A program made the translations under genes and the position numbers. A stretch of DNA of 64,000 bases from Triglochin maritima (taxonomy: Eukaryota > Streptophyta > Magnoliopsida > Alismatales > Juncaginaceae): contig OY821774.1 of the NCBI GenBank assembly GCA_963682175.1, positions 42,484,201-42,548,200 on the forward strand, read 5' to 3'. Under the pieces are notes generated by a model that was not told the origin of the DNA, did no database searches, and saw nothing but the letters and a program-made list of their open reading frames with translations. Each line of letters starts with the position of its first letter. Position 1 is the stretch's first letter. Of the stretch, positions 11,468-23,200 are shown one piece after another.

Positions 11468-14111
11468 ATGTCTCGGAGGCCAGGGAAAGAGCCAGCGGAG
11501 ACCCCTGACTACTCACATCTGGTAAATTACCTTGTTTATTTCAATTAATTTAAAAAAAAACATTTTTGAGTCGGGCGGTCGCGGGAGACGCCCGACCCAA
11601 CGAGAAGGCGGTCGCCGGAACCGCCTCCCCCTTGGGGGAGGCGGTTCCTGCGACCACCCGATCGTTGGGTCGGGCGTCTCCCGCGACCGCCCGACCCAAT
11701 GAACAGACGTCTGCGGGAGACGTCTCCCGCAGACGCCCGATTTGTTTTTAATTTTATTATAAATTGTGATAAATTTTAAATAAATTGAATATTATGTTAA
11801 TAATGAGTTAAATTAGTTTAGTAAATCGTTTATTGATTATAAATTGTGATAATTAATAAATAAATTGATTATTATGTTAGTAATTAGTTGTGTACGATTT
11901 TAGTAAAGGATTATTGATTAATTGTGATAATTGCTAAATTAATAGATTATTCAGTTAATAATTAGTTTAATTATTTTAGTAAATTCATTAATAAATTTGT
12001 ATTTTTAAAATTGAATTAATAGTCATCGGGTTACCGTGGAGGAAAAGGGAAATCAATTCCCTTACGCGCGGTAAGTAGTATAGCAGACGAGTCAGGTCCT
12101 CGTCATCCACGTAAACGTGGTATTTCTGCTTCAGTTAGGAGAGAGAGAGATCTGTTACGTCGTCGTCAGACACCTGGAGAGTCTTTCGACGACGAGGATG
12201 ATTCAGATGAGCTGAGGAGTCACGACGACAGTGACGATGGGGGCCGATACGACTTGGGGCCACAGGAGGAGCCGGTACATCAGGCCGGGCGAGGACGGGG
12301 GCGACACGGTGGTCCTTCATCTGAGTGGGTCATTAGGAAGGATCGAGGTGGCCGGTTTGTGACCGGTGATTTGAGTTCATGCACTGCAGACGCCCGAGCT
12401 CAGAAGAAGAAGAGGGGTGATGACGAGTCTTGGATCGTCACGGATATTATTCCCGGTGGTCCTGTAGATGGCAGCGTCATTCCGAGTTTCGGAGGCCACG
12501 TCGCCAGACGCATCTGGGATGGCGACGAGCGGAAGGTTTTGAAGTGCCATAATCGGCACAGAGCCTGTACGACATTGCAGGCATGGCGCTCAGTGATGAC
12601 TGGGGATATGACGACGACTGTGGTTGACAATGGATTGAGTCACTTCCCGTACAACATGTTTTCCTGCATCGACATGCCGTTGATTTCGGCATTCGTGGAG
12701 CGGTGGCAGCCTGACACCAACACTTTCCACTTGCCGTTCGGAGAGATGACGATCATGTTGCATGACGTCTTTCAGATTCTTCACATTCCTGTTGAGGGTC
12801 CCATGGTCAGTGCGCAGACGCCGACATCTGAGCTGAAGTTATATGTATCTGAGTTGCTGGGTGTCAGCCTGGAGGGTCTTGGGCGGGATAGCTCATTTTG
12901 GAGTGGCGGTGGTGTTAGTATCGACGCTGTGGACGAGTGTTGCAGACGGGGACGACCACCACGGACTGAGGATACGCAGACGGGGGCGACCACCACGGAC
13001 TGAGGATACGCAGATGATTGCTTATTTCTTCTTACTGCTAGGCTGCGTATTGTTTGTCGACAAGAGCGGTTCCAGACATAGACCACGCGACTTATTGGAG
13101 GCGAGGGACCCAGATACCATTGGTGATTACTTATGGGGGTCGGCGATGTTGGCATATCTGTATCGCCAGCTGGGCATATCTAGTCGTGCTGATTGTGGTC
13201 GATTACGGGTTGTCTTACACTGCTGCAGGCTTGGATATATGAGTATTTTCCTGCTTTCCGCCCACATCGTGAGCGGAAGATTGTTGAGCGTGGCCATCCT
13301 CGTTCGCGTATGTGGGCTGTCCGGGCCGAGGATAAGAGCGAGAGTCGACTTATTTCTATTCGTAGACGACTAGATCAGATGACTGCATCGCAGGTATATA
13401 ATGTATATATCATTCACGTTTATTTAAATTTAATTTTATTATTATTAACGTATAAACGTTTAGGTGGAGTGGTTACCGTATGGTCCCGAGCCTGCTGTAG
13501 CTGTCCCGAGGACTACATTTGCCGGCATTATTCGTTATAGGGATATCACAGAGCCTTATATACCTGATCACGTGTTACGTCAGTTAGGTTACATTCAGGT
13601 GATCCCGGTTGACATCCCGACGCCCGAGCATGCAGTACGGTCTGCGACTGCGACGATGTACGACGTCAGGCACAGCGTTTCGTCTACGGAATCGGTTTGG
13701 AGGACATTTCCGAGACTAGGACGACTACACCTGGCCGATCTGAGTCGTAGCCGCGACCCCTCCACCTGTGCTCCAGATTATTTGCAGTGGTTCGGTAGGT
13801 GCTCACATCCACTGCTCGTACGCGGTATCATTCCGAGACCGGAGAGACCACTGGATAGGACATGTGCCGATGCGGTAAGTTTATCTAATTTTATATTTAA
13901 TTGTAAAGTATATTTTGTTATTGTACGCTAATTTCTATTTTACATACAGTGGATGAGTATGGCGATACGGTGTACGCAGCCGTTCTTGCGAGAGAGAGAC
14001 GTCATGCCGAGTGAGGCGACGAGACTTGCATGTACAGATTGGGATCGCCTGATCGAGGATTGGAACAGCCAGTTGGGCATTTCGGACCATGATTCAGATG
14101 CTGAGCTGTAG
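11468..14111 (+). pseudogene. Plant mobile domain (PMD) protein gene, MULE copy 1
   Basis: Four exons by comparison with copy 2: 11,468-11,521 (starts MSRRPGKEP), about 12,023-13,393, 13,464-13,874 and 13,950-14,111, all with GT-AG introns. The start codon lies about 150 bases inside the left terminal repeat. The long second exon encodes a basic Arg/Gly-rich stretch and then the plant mobile domain (an HLPFGEMTIMLHDVFQILHIP core), the domain of MAIN/MAIL proteins and of many MULE-borne genes annotated as 'phosphatase 7 long form homolog'. PMD function in transposons is not known. The gene is broken: a 34-bp tandem duplication (12,946-12,979 and 12,980-13,013) shifts frame into a stop at 13,001-13,003, and a one-base deletion at about 13,200 shifts it back. 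Exons 3 and 4 are open. Confidence 0.87.
11570..11735. repeat. GC-rich palindromes in PMD intron 1, copy 1
   Basis: Within an otherwise AT-rich intron, 11,570-11,603 and 11,662-11,695 are perfect 34-base inverted arms (core GTCGGGCG), and the sequence between them also pairs with few mismatches, giving a 126-base hairpin centred at 11,632/11,633. A separate perfect 28-bp palindrome follows at 11,708-11,735 (core GAGACGTCTC). The composition is far from that of the flanking intron. Confidence 0.9.
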
Positions 14112-14389
14112 TTGTCTTGCTTTTACTTTCGTTTTGTTGCACTATTAGTACATTTGTTGGTATATGCTTATGTTTATTTGTGTACTCTTATTATTTATTT
14201 CTGACGAACATATCTTCTACATATTTCTTTGACTATCGTATTTTTTAATATTTATTTTTCACGAAAAGATTTTCAACTTATTTCTTTAGATATGAAATAA
14301 TATTTAAATTTAAAATACAGTAAAAAAACAACACGATATAAGTAGAAATACACGATATATTATACATTACAAAACATTACAAATTACAA

Positions 14390-17290
14390 TCAACGTAACC
14401 GGTTCCAATACTCCATCCTACTTTGGTACTGATCCTCCCATCCAACAACACTCTCATCTCGCATTTGATACCATAAGGTCGCTATAGGAGGTACTGGGAA
14501 ATCATCAAGTAATTCCAAACGAATAAAATGAGCGTAACTCCCTAAATGAGCAATGACCAACTCTCTGACAGGCCTCGTCATGGTAGAGGGACACTCCCAG
14601 GGTAGAACAGTAAGACACGGGAACAACGAACCATCTGTTCCCACTGCGAAATACATGACCGCACACTTGTAAAAATTCGCAATAGGAAACAAGTCGGACC
14701 AAACCTCCATATAATGATCCTCGCCACAACCTCCCCCGCCCCCAATCAATTCGTTGACGAGCCTCTCTCACATGGCCGAAATAGACTGTCTCATAAATAG
14801 GATGTGCATCTATCTCATTAGAAATCGCACGACGGGCGTACGACCAGTTCTCCTGACCACCATGAAAGACATCGGCAACACATCGAAATCCACAGTTGCC
14901 ATCAGCACGTACGTCATTCCACCTTTGCAGAAATGGCAAAATGATTCCTGGCAGTCTATCATTATATGGGAAGTTGTCCACGTCAACCCGTCCGGACACT
15001 GTAAGATAGGTAAATAACAATTCATTAAAACAACAAAATTAGGAGATAATATATTCAACCCCATTTAGATTACTAATATATATTAAATAACATAACAACA
15101 AATATATCGACATACCAGAAGATCCTGTGCCCGTATTCAAGGACGATCGAGACGAATTAGACCGACGACCCCTGCTCCCACTACTGCCAGACCGACCACG
15201 ACCCCTGCTCCCACTACTGCCAGACCGACCACGACCTCGCTCAGCATACTCGAAGGCACTCGGGTCCCGACGTGTCGACTTTCCCCTAGGTCGACCTCGT
15301 ACCTTAGTATTTTCTTCGGGTTCTCCATAGTTCGACTGATCGGGGTGTAACTGTTCGTATAAAATACGAGAGGCACTACGAATTACTGCAGGATCGCTCT
15401 GTGAGATCTCATCCGCTAGCTTCCGAAAATGCTCGGTGTCTTGTGATGACGGATCAACAAACTCTAACATCTGGACTCCTTCTCCGATAACAAGTGTTTT
15501 CCAGAATGGATGAATCTGCTCTAAATAAATTCCATCACCTGACGCGAAACACTCGTACATGGTACAGGCACAAGGAATCTCATGTGTTGTCAGGAAATCA
15601 CACCCACAACGATATTCAATTTCATCACTTAAGTCCTGCATTCTCTTCAACTCCTGAGTCATTAACGACAAGCAGTGATGCGAAACTCGGCCATTTATAT
15701 GCTGAAACAGAGGACCTATGTAATGTGCCAAATTTCGACGTCTCGAATCTTCAAGAAAGTTCCGAATATTCGTCAGCTGCATTTCAATAGACGAGTTCAC
15801 GCGGTCGAAAAGAGTGTCGAGAGCGGCAGTCGATGTAGTGATCCACTCTTTCAGAGCCGAATGTGCACTTTCCACCCTGCAGTTCGTAGTGTTGCCGAAA
15901 TGAAGAACTTGATTCGTCCAATTCAACACGAATTTTTCCTTATGCACCAACCACGTGTCTTCCACATACTTCGTCAGCACTGGCCAGGAACTGTAAGAAT
16001 CCTTCAGATTACAGACTGCTCTATCATAATCCGTCTGTGAATCAGAAAGCATGACTCTCCTCCATCTTCCACGTCTAAAACTCTCTGCAAGCTGCTTCTC
16101 CTTGCCGAATACGTGGTATGCGTAGTTGTACACGTCTTTGTTGATATGTCAGGTGCATAGTAAATGAGCTGACTCAGGAAAAACCTCTGCCACTGGTCGC
16201 ATCAGACCCATCTCCCGGTCCGTAATTATTGTTGTCGGGCTAACAATATCCAATAACATATCTCGCAACCTCTCCAACACCCACCGGTAACTAGACTCGG
16301 TCTCATCCTGCAAAATCGCATATCCGACGAGGAAATTCATATTTGTTGGAGTAACCCCAACCATCTCAAACAAAGGCATCTTGTACTTGTTCGTCTTATA
16401 CGTCGAATCCATACAGATTACGAATGGGTATGTACGCAACAACTGAACTGAAGTCGGATGTGCCAAAAATGCGTGAGTCAAGACATTAGTTTCTTCATCT
16501 GCCACAATCCAATGCAAATACTTATGCTGCACTGCCTCTCTGAGAAACTGCTGCGCGGGATTCCTGTCTTCAGATTTCGTTCTCCTTATGTACTCTCTGA
16601 AGTTGTAAATGTGCCTTTGATTAGGATTATCGTCCGGAAATTTCTTCTTTACCGCCAACAAAATGTTACGGGGCCTTGCTTGTGTCTCTGTCATATCCCG
16701 AACAATTTGATTTGCCCCAGCACTAAGTCCGCTGACCTGTCGGTGACCCTCTGAATAAACTGCCAATGGGTGGTTGTGCTGCCCAAACATGCTACTAGAA
16801 ACAATAACCCATCCATCACGATCTCGTCGCTCCACCACTTTTACCAAAAACCGACAACCGCAACCTTTTCTTTTCGTATTCTTTCGCAGTGCAATACTCG
16901 TATCACGAGAACTCATCTCACGTCTGCGATCACATCTGAGGTAACAATCCATCCGGTTATCTGCTTTCGGTTTGTATGATGATATAACCAAAAAAATCCG
17001 GCTCCTATTGCAACTTGTTTCACCCATTCACAACCTTCCTCGATTGTTGTAAATATTTCTTTACTGTCAAAAAGCTCACTGTAATCTACTCCATCACCAC
17101 CGAAATCTTGAAACGGAACCTGAAAAATTTGAATTTAACAAAAAATTAAAAAAAAACAAAAAAAAACGGGCGTCTGGCTAAACCGCCTCCACCAAGGTGG
17201 AGGCGTCTGCCTAACACGCCTAAGACGCCCGAGTCGTGAAAAAAATTCCGCCCCAGTTACCTCGCCGGATTCAGGTGCTTCGCCAGACAT
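14390..17290 (-). pseudogene. MULE transposase-OTU protease fusion gene, copy 1
   Basis: Three exons on the minus strand: 17,290-17,261 (starts MSGEAPESGE), 17,119-15,116 and 14,998-14,390, with GT-AG introns. Domain order: FAR1/WRKY-GCM1-like zinc finger (CYLRCDRRR, KGCGCRF, QHNHPL); MULE DDE transposase with Asp in FVICMDSTYKTN, Asp in IITDREMGLM and the likely third acid in CRVESAHSALK; SWIM zinc finger (CGCDFLTTHEIPCAC); an Arg/Gly/Ser-rich linker; and an OTU-type cysteine protease with DGNCGFR (Asp and catalytic Cys) and HFIRL (catalytic His). Lesions: a T-run of 7 instead of 8 at 16,990-16,996, a TGA in place of the usual Trp of the LCTWHI motif near 16,150, and an apparent frameshift in the G-run near 14,731-14,742. 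A C-terminal OTU on a MULE transposase is unusual; ULP1 fusions are the better-known type. Confidence 0.87.
17160..17240. repeat. GC-rich palindromes in transposase intron 1, copy 1
   Basis: An inner hairpin CGCCTCCACC-AA-GGTGGAGGCG is enclosed by weaker outer arms (CGGGCGTCT ... AGACGCCCG). It lies in the first intron of the minus-strand gene, mirroring the palindromes in the PMD gene's first intron, and shares the GGCGTCT/AGACGCC core with them. Confidence 0.85.
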
Positions 17291-17454
17291 TTTCGTGGTG
17301 TTGGTACTAGGAATGTGAGTAAAACTGAGTCAAACACCTTATTTAAAAACACGGGACGAAATCAGTATTAATTGATTTGTTAAGGGCAAAAAGGTCATTT
17401 TTGGGGCGATTTAAGTTGTTTTCCGGCGACGAATAGTAGTTCCCTTGCTGTTTG

Positions 17455-18920
17455 ATCTACTGCTTCAATCAAGAGATGCATACAAGGGTAGTTTTTTTAT
17501 TTCTTTTATTATTAAGAAGTCCTCAGATATCTTGAATTTTCTTTATAGCTTTTAAACCAAAAGCAATATAGTTTTGTGAACTAACATCAAAGACAGATAA
17601 ATGTGAATATGATATGAGAATTAAGACTATGCATGACAATAGCAACGAATGAAGGATGTTGATGGTATTTTCATGTAAACAGAAGATTTAGATGCAAAAA
17701 CTCAATAATCAATAGGGTTAATTACATTCCCCCTTGAACTGTTCTCCAATTTCAATTTCCTATTAAACTTTTAAATGTGACAACCATCTACCTTATACTT
17801 TCATTTTATAATTTTTGTGTGCATGTTTCCTTAATACTCTCAATTCTAATTTAATGTTAAAGTTTGAAACAAATTTAAGGTCGGATGTGGTTAATTTGGG
17901 TTGGATTGGTAGTCAATCATACCCAGATTTGAACTAAATCTGTAATCCAATTTGATCAGCAGTTTATCATAAAGTTAGAGTTATGAATGTATTACGTACA
18001 TAACTCTTTTTTATATAAAAATAATGGAGCATATATGAAAAAATAATGAAGTTTTAAAGTTCAAGAGCCAAGATATTACAAAACGAAAGTATCAGGTGAG
18101 TGATTGTTGCGTTAGTTCAGATGGGCAAGGTGAAATCGAGACATAATTTAGGGAAACAAACTGTAACTAACCTTAATCAATGATACTTCTATGTTTCGAA
18201 GACTTATTTATGGGGCTTACTAAATATTTTTAGTTACAATATTAATACTTGAAGGGTCTACTTGAAAATGACCATAAATTAATATTGCAAACAAAATTGA
18301 GTTGGCCGTTCGCGTATGTATGTTCTATGCGCTAAATAAATAAATAAATAAATAAATAACACGTAGATGGAGAGTAGACCCGTCGAACTCTTTGTTAGAC
18401 ATCGGTCTCCACATGCCGATCTACTACTACTATTCTTCATGTTGAACCATATTTTGTACTAAATCCTAAAATGGGCTCTAAAACTCTATCGGCTTGTGTG
18501 GTTTTTGAGCTTTGTTGTGGTTCATAGTTATCGCACGAATAAGAAGTTATGCATAACCCATTTCTAACAACACGTTGATCTTTTCAGTGAATTAATAGAA
18601 CTAAAGAAAATTGTGTCTTCCAATAAAAATATCGTTAACGTTGCAATTTTTGCTACCACCACAAATTAAATGACCATTCAATAAACTCACTTTCAGTCTT
18701 TCTCAAGGTATGGTTCCTAATGAGTCCCTTTTAACAACTTTATCTTGATAAGCTATAATATCCTAAAGTATCAAAAGTAAGATACTATCTTATCCCGCTG
18801 AATCATACATTAAAGTCAAGAAAGATATCATATCTAAAGCATCCAAAGTAAGATATTTTCCGATCATTTTATCTCACTAAATCTTACATTAAAGTCAGAA
18901 TAAGACATAATATCCTAAAT
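17455..18920. other. AT-rich intergenic stretch with AAAT microsatellite
   Basis: No coding sequence is recognised. An (AAAT)n microsatellite lies at about 18,332-18,358. Near 18,770-18,910 a block (ATCCAAAGTAAGATATTTT, CTTACATTAAAGTCA) occurs twice, and again at 19,425-19,480 after the inserted repeat. Confidence 0.45.
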
Positions 18921-18924
18921 CTAG

Positions 18925-19425
18925 GCTTGACAATCGTGTCGTTTCGTGTAATTTCATGTGTATTAGACATTTTTTGGTGGACACAAACACGACATTGTTA
19001 GATTTCGTGTCTCGTTTTGGAGACACGAACAAAACACTGTTACGACACGACACGGTTTATACACTAATTTTTTTCATGTACATATCATGTACTGACGACA
19101 CGACAAGATATACGATTATATACGAAGTTACACAAAATTTGTACACGAAAATACACGATTTTTCTGAAATTGGATGATTGTTAATTGGGTATTTGGGTAA
19201 TTGGATAGCTTGGTATTTGAGTAATTTGATATTTGGGTAATCCGTAATCAAGTAATCGGTTTTCGTGTACTTTCAGGTACCCGACCAGTCAGACACGAAC
19301 ACGACATATTATATACCGACTACATGATACGAAACACGAAATCAATAAACCCAGACACGAATTTTTCGTGTCGTATTCGTATCGTGTTTCGTGTTTCGTA
19401 TCGTGTTATCAATAAACCTACCTAA
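18925..19425. repeat. CGTGTC/ACACGA-rich dispersed repeat
   Basis: A 0.5-kb noncoding block built of TCGTGTCGTTTCGTGT, GACACGAACACGACA and similar words in both orientations, typical of a degenerate non-autonomous DNA element. Flanks TCCTAAAT and ACCTAAAG look like a worn 8-bp duplication, and the host repeat on either side continues. It shares its vocabulary with 5345-5985. The superfamily is uncertain; hAT-like is a guess. Confidence 0.45.
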
Positions 19426-20089
19426 AGCATCCAAAGCAATATATTTTTCCATCACTTTGTACTATTAAATTTACATTAAAGTTAACATCAAAAAACAAAG
19501 GTAAATTGCAATCCATAGCCCTTGACTCAAATTCATTTCGCACCAATAAGTTTTGGAAATATGCAAATATAGCTCCTTTAACTTTGTACCTTCTTCTTCT
19601 ACTACTTATCGCCAAACTTCAACTCACATTAGGAATCATACGTAGAAAAAAGATGGGTTAGGAAAAATGAATCTTATGTTGCGAAGTGAAAAACAACTTC
19701 GTCCAAAAATTTATAGAAAGGGTAAATTACCAGAATGTAAAAGCAAACTCCAATTAACCCAAGAAAAAAAACGAAATTAAAACACAAACATTCTTCTTTA
19801 CATCATCGGATGCTTCTTAAAAAACTAATCGGATCCCTTACACCAAAAAGATCACAGAGACAAGAGTCAAACAAATGGGACCCACAGGACTCAAACAAGC
19901 GAGATACCCAAAAAAAAAAAACCCATTACTTTTCATCCAAACTTTGGAGTAGTTTTAAAGTCCCATATCACAACAGTAAAACCAGAGTTTACTTCTGTGA
20001 CAACTTCACTAATCACACACACTTGGCTTGAGCCCCACAACTCAACAAGAACCTTCCTCTCTTGGTTGAGTATTGTCCTTCATTGCAGG

Positions 20090-20214
20090 AGTTGAGTATT
20101 ATATACCACCAACTCCTCACCAATGTTCCCAACTTTAAGTACAACACACCCCAAGAACCATTTTTCCTACCAAAACACCACCTTCTGGGTTTTGGGTAGG
20201 GATTGGTTTGCAAG
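20090..20214 (+). promoter_or_regulatory. Putative core promoter and 5' UTR of the GH79 gene
   Basis: A TATA box (ATTATATACC) starts near 20,097, about 115 bases upstream of the start codon at 20,215. Transcription would start near 20,130. Sequence from 19,430 to 20,090 is AT-rich and shows no other gene. Confidence 0.45.
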
Positions 20215-23200
20215 ATGGGTGGTGGGTTTTGGAGGTTCTTGGGATTTGGGGTGTGGGTGGTGTTGGTTTTGAGTGGGGAGGTGGGGTGTTGGGGGAATGA
20301 GAGTGTTGTGCATGTTGATGGGAGGTCTGTTATTGGAGTCACCGATGAGGACTTTGTTTGTGCTACTCTTGATTGGTGGCCACCTGAGAAGTGTGATTAT
20401 GGGACTTGCAGTTGGGGTCTTGCTTCCATGCTTAATCTGGTGAGATTCTTTCTCTTAGTTTCAGTTTGTTGTAATGTTTGTTGGTTTTAATGTTGTTTGA
20501 AGTATTGGTGACATTATTGGGATTTTAGGACATTCTCCTATGAATGAATGTGTTTGAAAAATCATGTGTATTGAAATGTCTCATGTTGTTCTTTTTCCTT
20601 GGAGCAATGAGGGGTACGATTATGTTTCTCATTTTGCTGAGAGACAATGGTTGCATGTTTGGATTGGTAGATGTTTGTTGGTTTGTTTCTTTGGATGCTT
20701 TAGAAGGAATTTCATTTTTTTCTAATTATTTCATTGTACTTCCTGTGAGAATGTGGATCAAATTCAAAAGACATTTGTATTTTGTTGGGAAACAAATATT
20801 GCATGCTAATTAGGGCATCATGTTTGGTTTGGGTTTCCAAGAATATATTTCCATTTTGCATTTCTTAATGATTTTGTGGTGGATCATTTTTGTGGGAATG
20901 GATTTGCTCGGATGTTGTTTGCTTGCTTATTAGCTTAGCTTGGTTTGAAAAGTGCGAGTGAAGAAGAATGAATGAAGTTTTCACGCGAACAAAGTCTCAG
21001 CACAGAATGAGCTTAGCAAACGGGTGTGTAAGGCGTGGGAATGAGCTTGGCACGCGGCCAACCGGTCATGTCGACAAGACGACGGAAACAAGGTTTCCAC
21101 CCGGAAGCTCTTCACTCCTCCTGGAAACAGGAGCTACTCTTCCGCTATCCACCTCGAAAGGGTTGGGAAAGCGACTAAGTATCCCAACCTAACACTTCAT
21201 GTGACAAATTTGTATTTCATGATGTTATTATTCTTTTTCAATGGATGGAAGCAATGGTTATGTCCTTGAATGGTTACATAATCAATTGGGAATAGTTTAA
21301 CCAGTGTAAATTTGTTTTCTGATATATATTAATTTTTTCATACGAGGATGTGAATTTTGTGATATTGTCTACAAAAACGCACACTTGAGTTCATATTCGG
21401 GGAGTTGCATATTTGTTGCAATTGCATTCGTTTTTTGTGGTTTTCAGCCTCTTGATGTGTGTCCATATTTTGCAGAGAGAAAAGCACGAGTCATGGAAAT
21501 TCCATGCGCTTTATGTGCAGTTATACTTTTACCTTTTAGAATTCCTTTTTCCTGTTTCTTGTGTGTATTGGATCACATATTTATCCACTTTCATCCGATT
21601 TTTTAGTGTTTTCAATTATGCTCTCCATTATCATTTCGCTATTTCCTGTGGACGAGTTACCTTAACAATTTTCATGGATGAGTTAAAAGTGAATTTTACC
21701 ATTTTCGAAGAAAGATAGTTTTACTTGCATTGTATAAACATCAATTGATGAAATTATCTTATTCTTCTCTTCAAAGAACTTATTCAGATCCCTTGTTTCG
21801 TTTAGTTTTCGTGTAGACAAGCAGCATAATGAATGGTAACAATCATTTAATTTCTTTTATGCAGAACCTCTCCAGTCCTGTTCTTGTAAATGCTGTAAAA
21901 GGTAAGCCTTTTTCCTGTTCTACTGTATATTTATGTAAACATCAATCTTCTCTAAGGTTTATCTTGAAGAAAGTTTTCGTAGTTCAAATTTTTTTAAAGC
22001 GCATTTGAGATTCTACTTTTGCATTGTTTTTGTACTTCTAAATTCATGTTGTCCCTAAAAAGGCAATACATTGCAATACAGAGAAAAAAGCTCTGATTTG
22101 TCGTATGCAATTCTAATGTTTTTACTGTTTTGAAACTTTTGCAGCATTTTCTCCCCTTAAAATTAGGCTAGGAGGCTCATTGCAAGATAAGGTGATATAT
22201 GACGTCGGAGACTCAAACATCACCTGCACTCCATTTGTCAAAAACAGCTCCGAGATGTTCGGTTTCACTCAGGGTTGCTTATACATGTCTAGGTGGGATG
22301 AACTTAATGGTTTCTTCAAAGAATCAGGGTAATACAATGTTATACTGTAATTTTGGCATATCATAAAAGATTTTTATGCTTCCTTCATTTTTCGTATTTT
22401 TATATATGTTCTCGGACCTTTTTAGGGCTTCAATCATTTTTGGCCTGAATGCTCTCAATGGAAGAGTTCCCATGAAAGATGGTTCGGTCGGAGGGCCTTG
22501 GGATTACAGGAATGCTGATGCACTTATACGTTATACTGTTAGCAAGGGATATACCATTCATGGTTGGGAGCTCGGTAAGAACCTCACACCCTTGGATGAC
22601 TTGAGATATTTTTCTCTAAATGCATACCAAAGCGATCTTTTCCGTCTCCTGTAAAGCTATTGGTATAGACTTTGTCATTCTCTGCAAAGTTGGACAACGC
22701 GTTTTCATAAATTCTGGGGGAAAAGCTTAGGTATTTTTAATAATACTGTTTTTGCAGCATTAACAAAAATATATATACCAATGTATATCAGAACATTTAT
22801 AAATGCTGGCGTTGTTACATTTTGCAGGGAATGAGTTGAGTGGTAATGGAGTTGGAACGAGAATCGGAGCACATCAATATGCCGAAGACGTGATCAGGCT
22901 CAAATTTATTGTCGACAATGTCTACCAAGGTTCCTTGCAAAAACCTCTGGTACTCGCTCCGGGGGGTTTCTTTGATGCAGCCTGGTTCAAAGAACTTGTT
23001 GATAGGACAAAACCAAACATGGTCAATGTGATCACCCATCATATTTACAATCTTGGCCCAGGTACGTGCCCTGGACCAAGAGGCAGACTGAAAACTTTGG
23101 ATTTCTTTTGTGGTGAAGTGTTTCACAATTTTGTAATCATTTAAATGACTGAACAGATTTATTAACTGCTGAGTAAGTTGAATTTAAGGGCCAGCGGTCG

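Larger units (their letters stand above)
11321..17444. mobile_element. Mutator-like element copy 1 (PMD + transposase-OTU)
   Basis: A 6.1-kb Mutator-like transposon. The left end starts CTGAATTGCTATTCG and the right end, read inward on the minus strand, GGGAACTACTATTCG; the inverted similarity runs through the CTTAAATCGCCC block about 35 bases in, and beyond. Flanks TTACTGTT (11,313-11,320) and TTGCTGTT (17,445-17,452) match at 7 of 8 bases, a worn target duplication. The perfect 9-bp duplication of copy 2 fixes these boundaries. Inside are two convergent genes: a PMD protein on + (11,468-14,111) and a transposase-OTU fusion on - (17,290-14,390), separated by about 280 noncoding bases. GC-rich palindrome arrays sit in both first introns. 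Confidence 0.93.

Noticed and set aside
12377..13155. Minus-strand frames across the PMD exon
   Set aside because: They are antisense of the PMD coding exon, which matches copy 2 codon for codon.
15127..15330. Pro/Leu/Arg repeat protein
   Set aside because: It is antisense of the Arg-Gly-Ser linker between the SWIM finger and the OTU domain.
14754..16040. Plus-strand frames inside MULE copy 1
   Set aside because: They are shadows of the transposase-OTU gene on the other strand.
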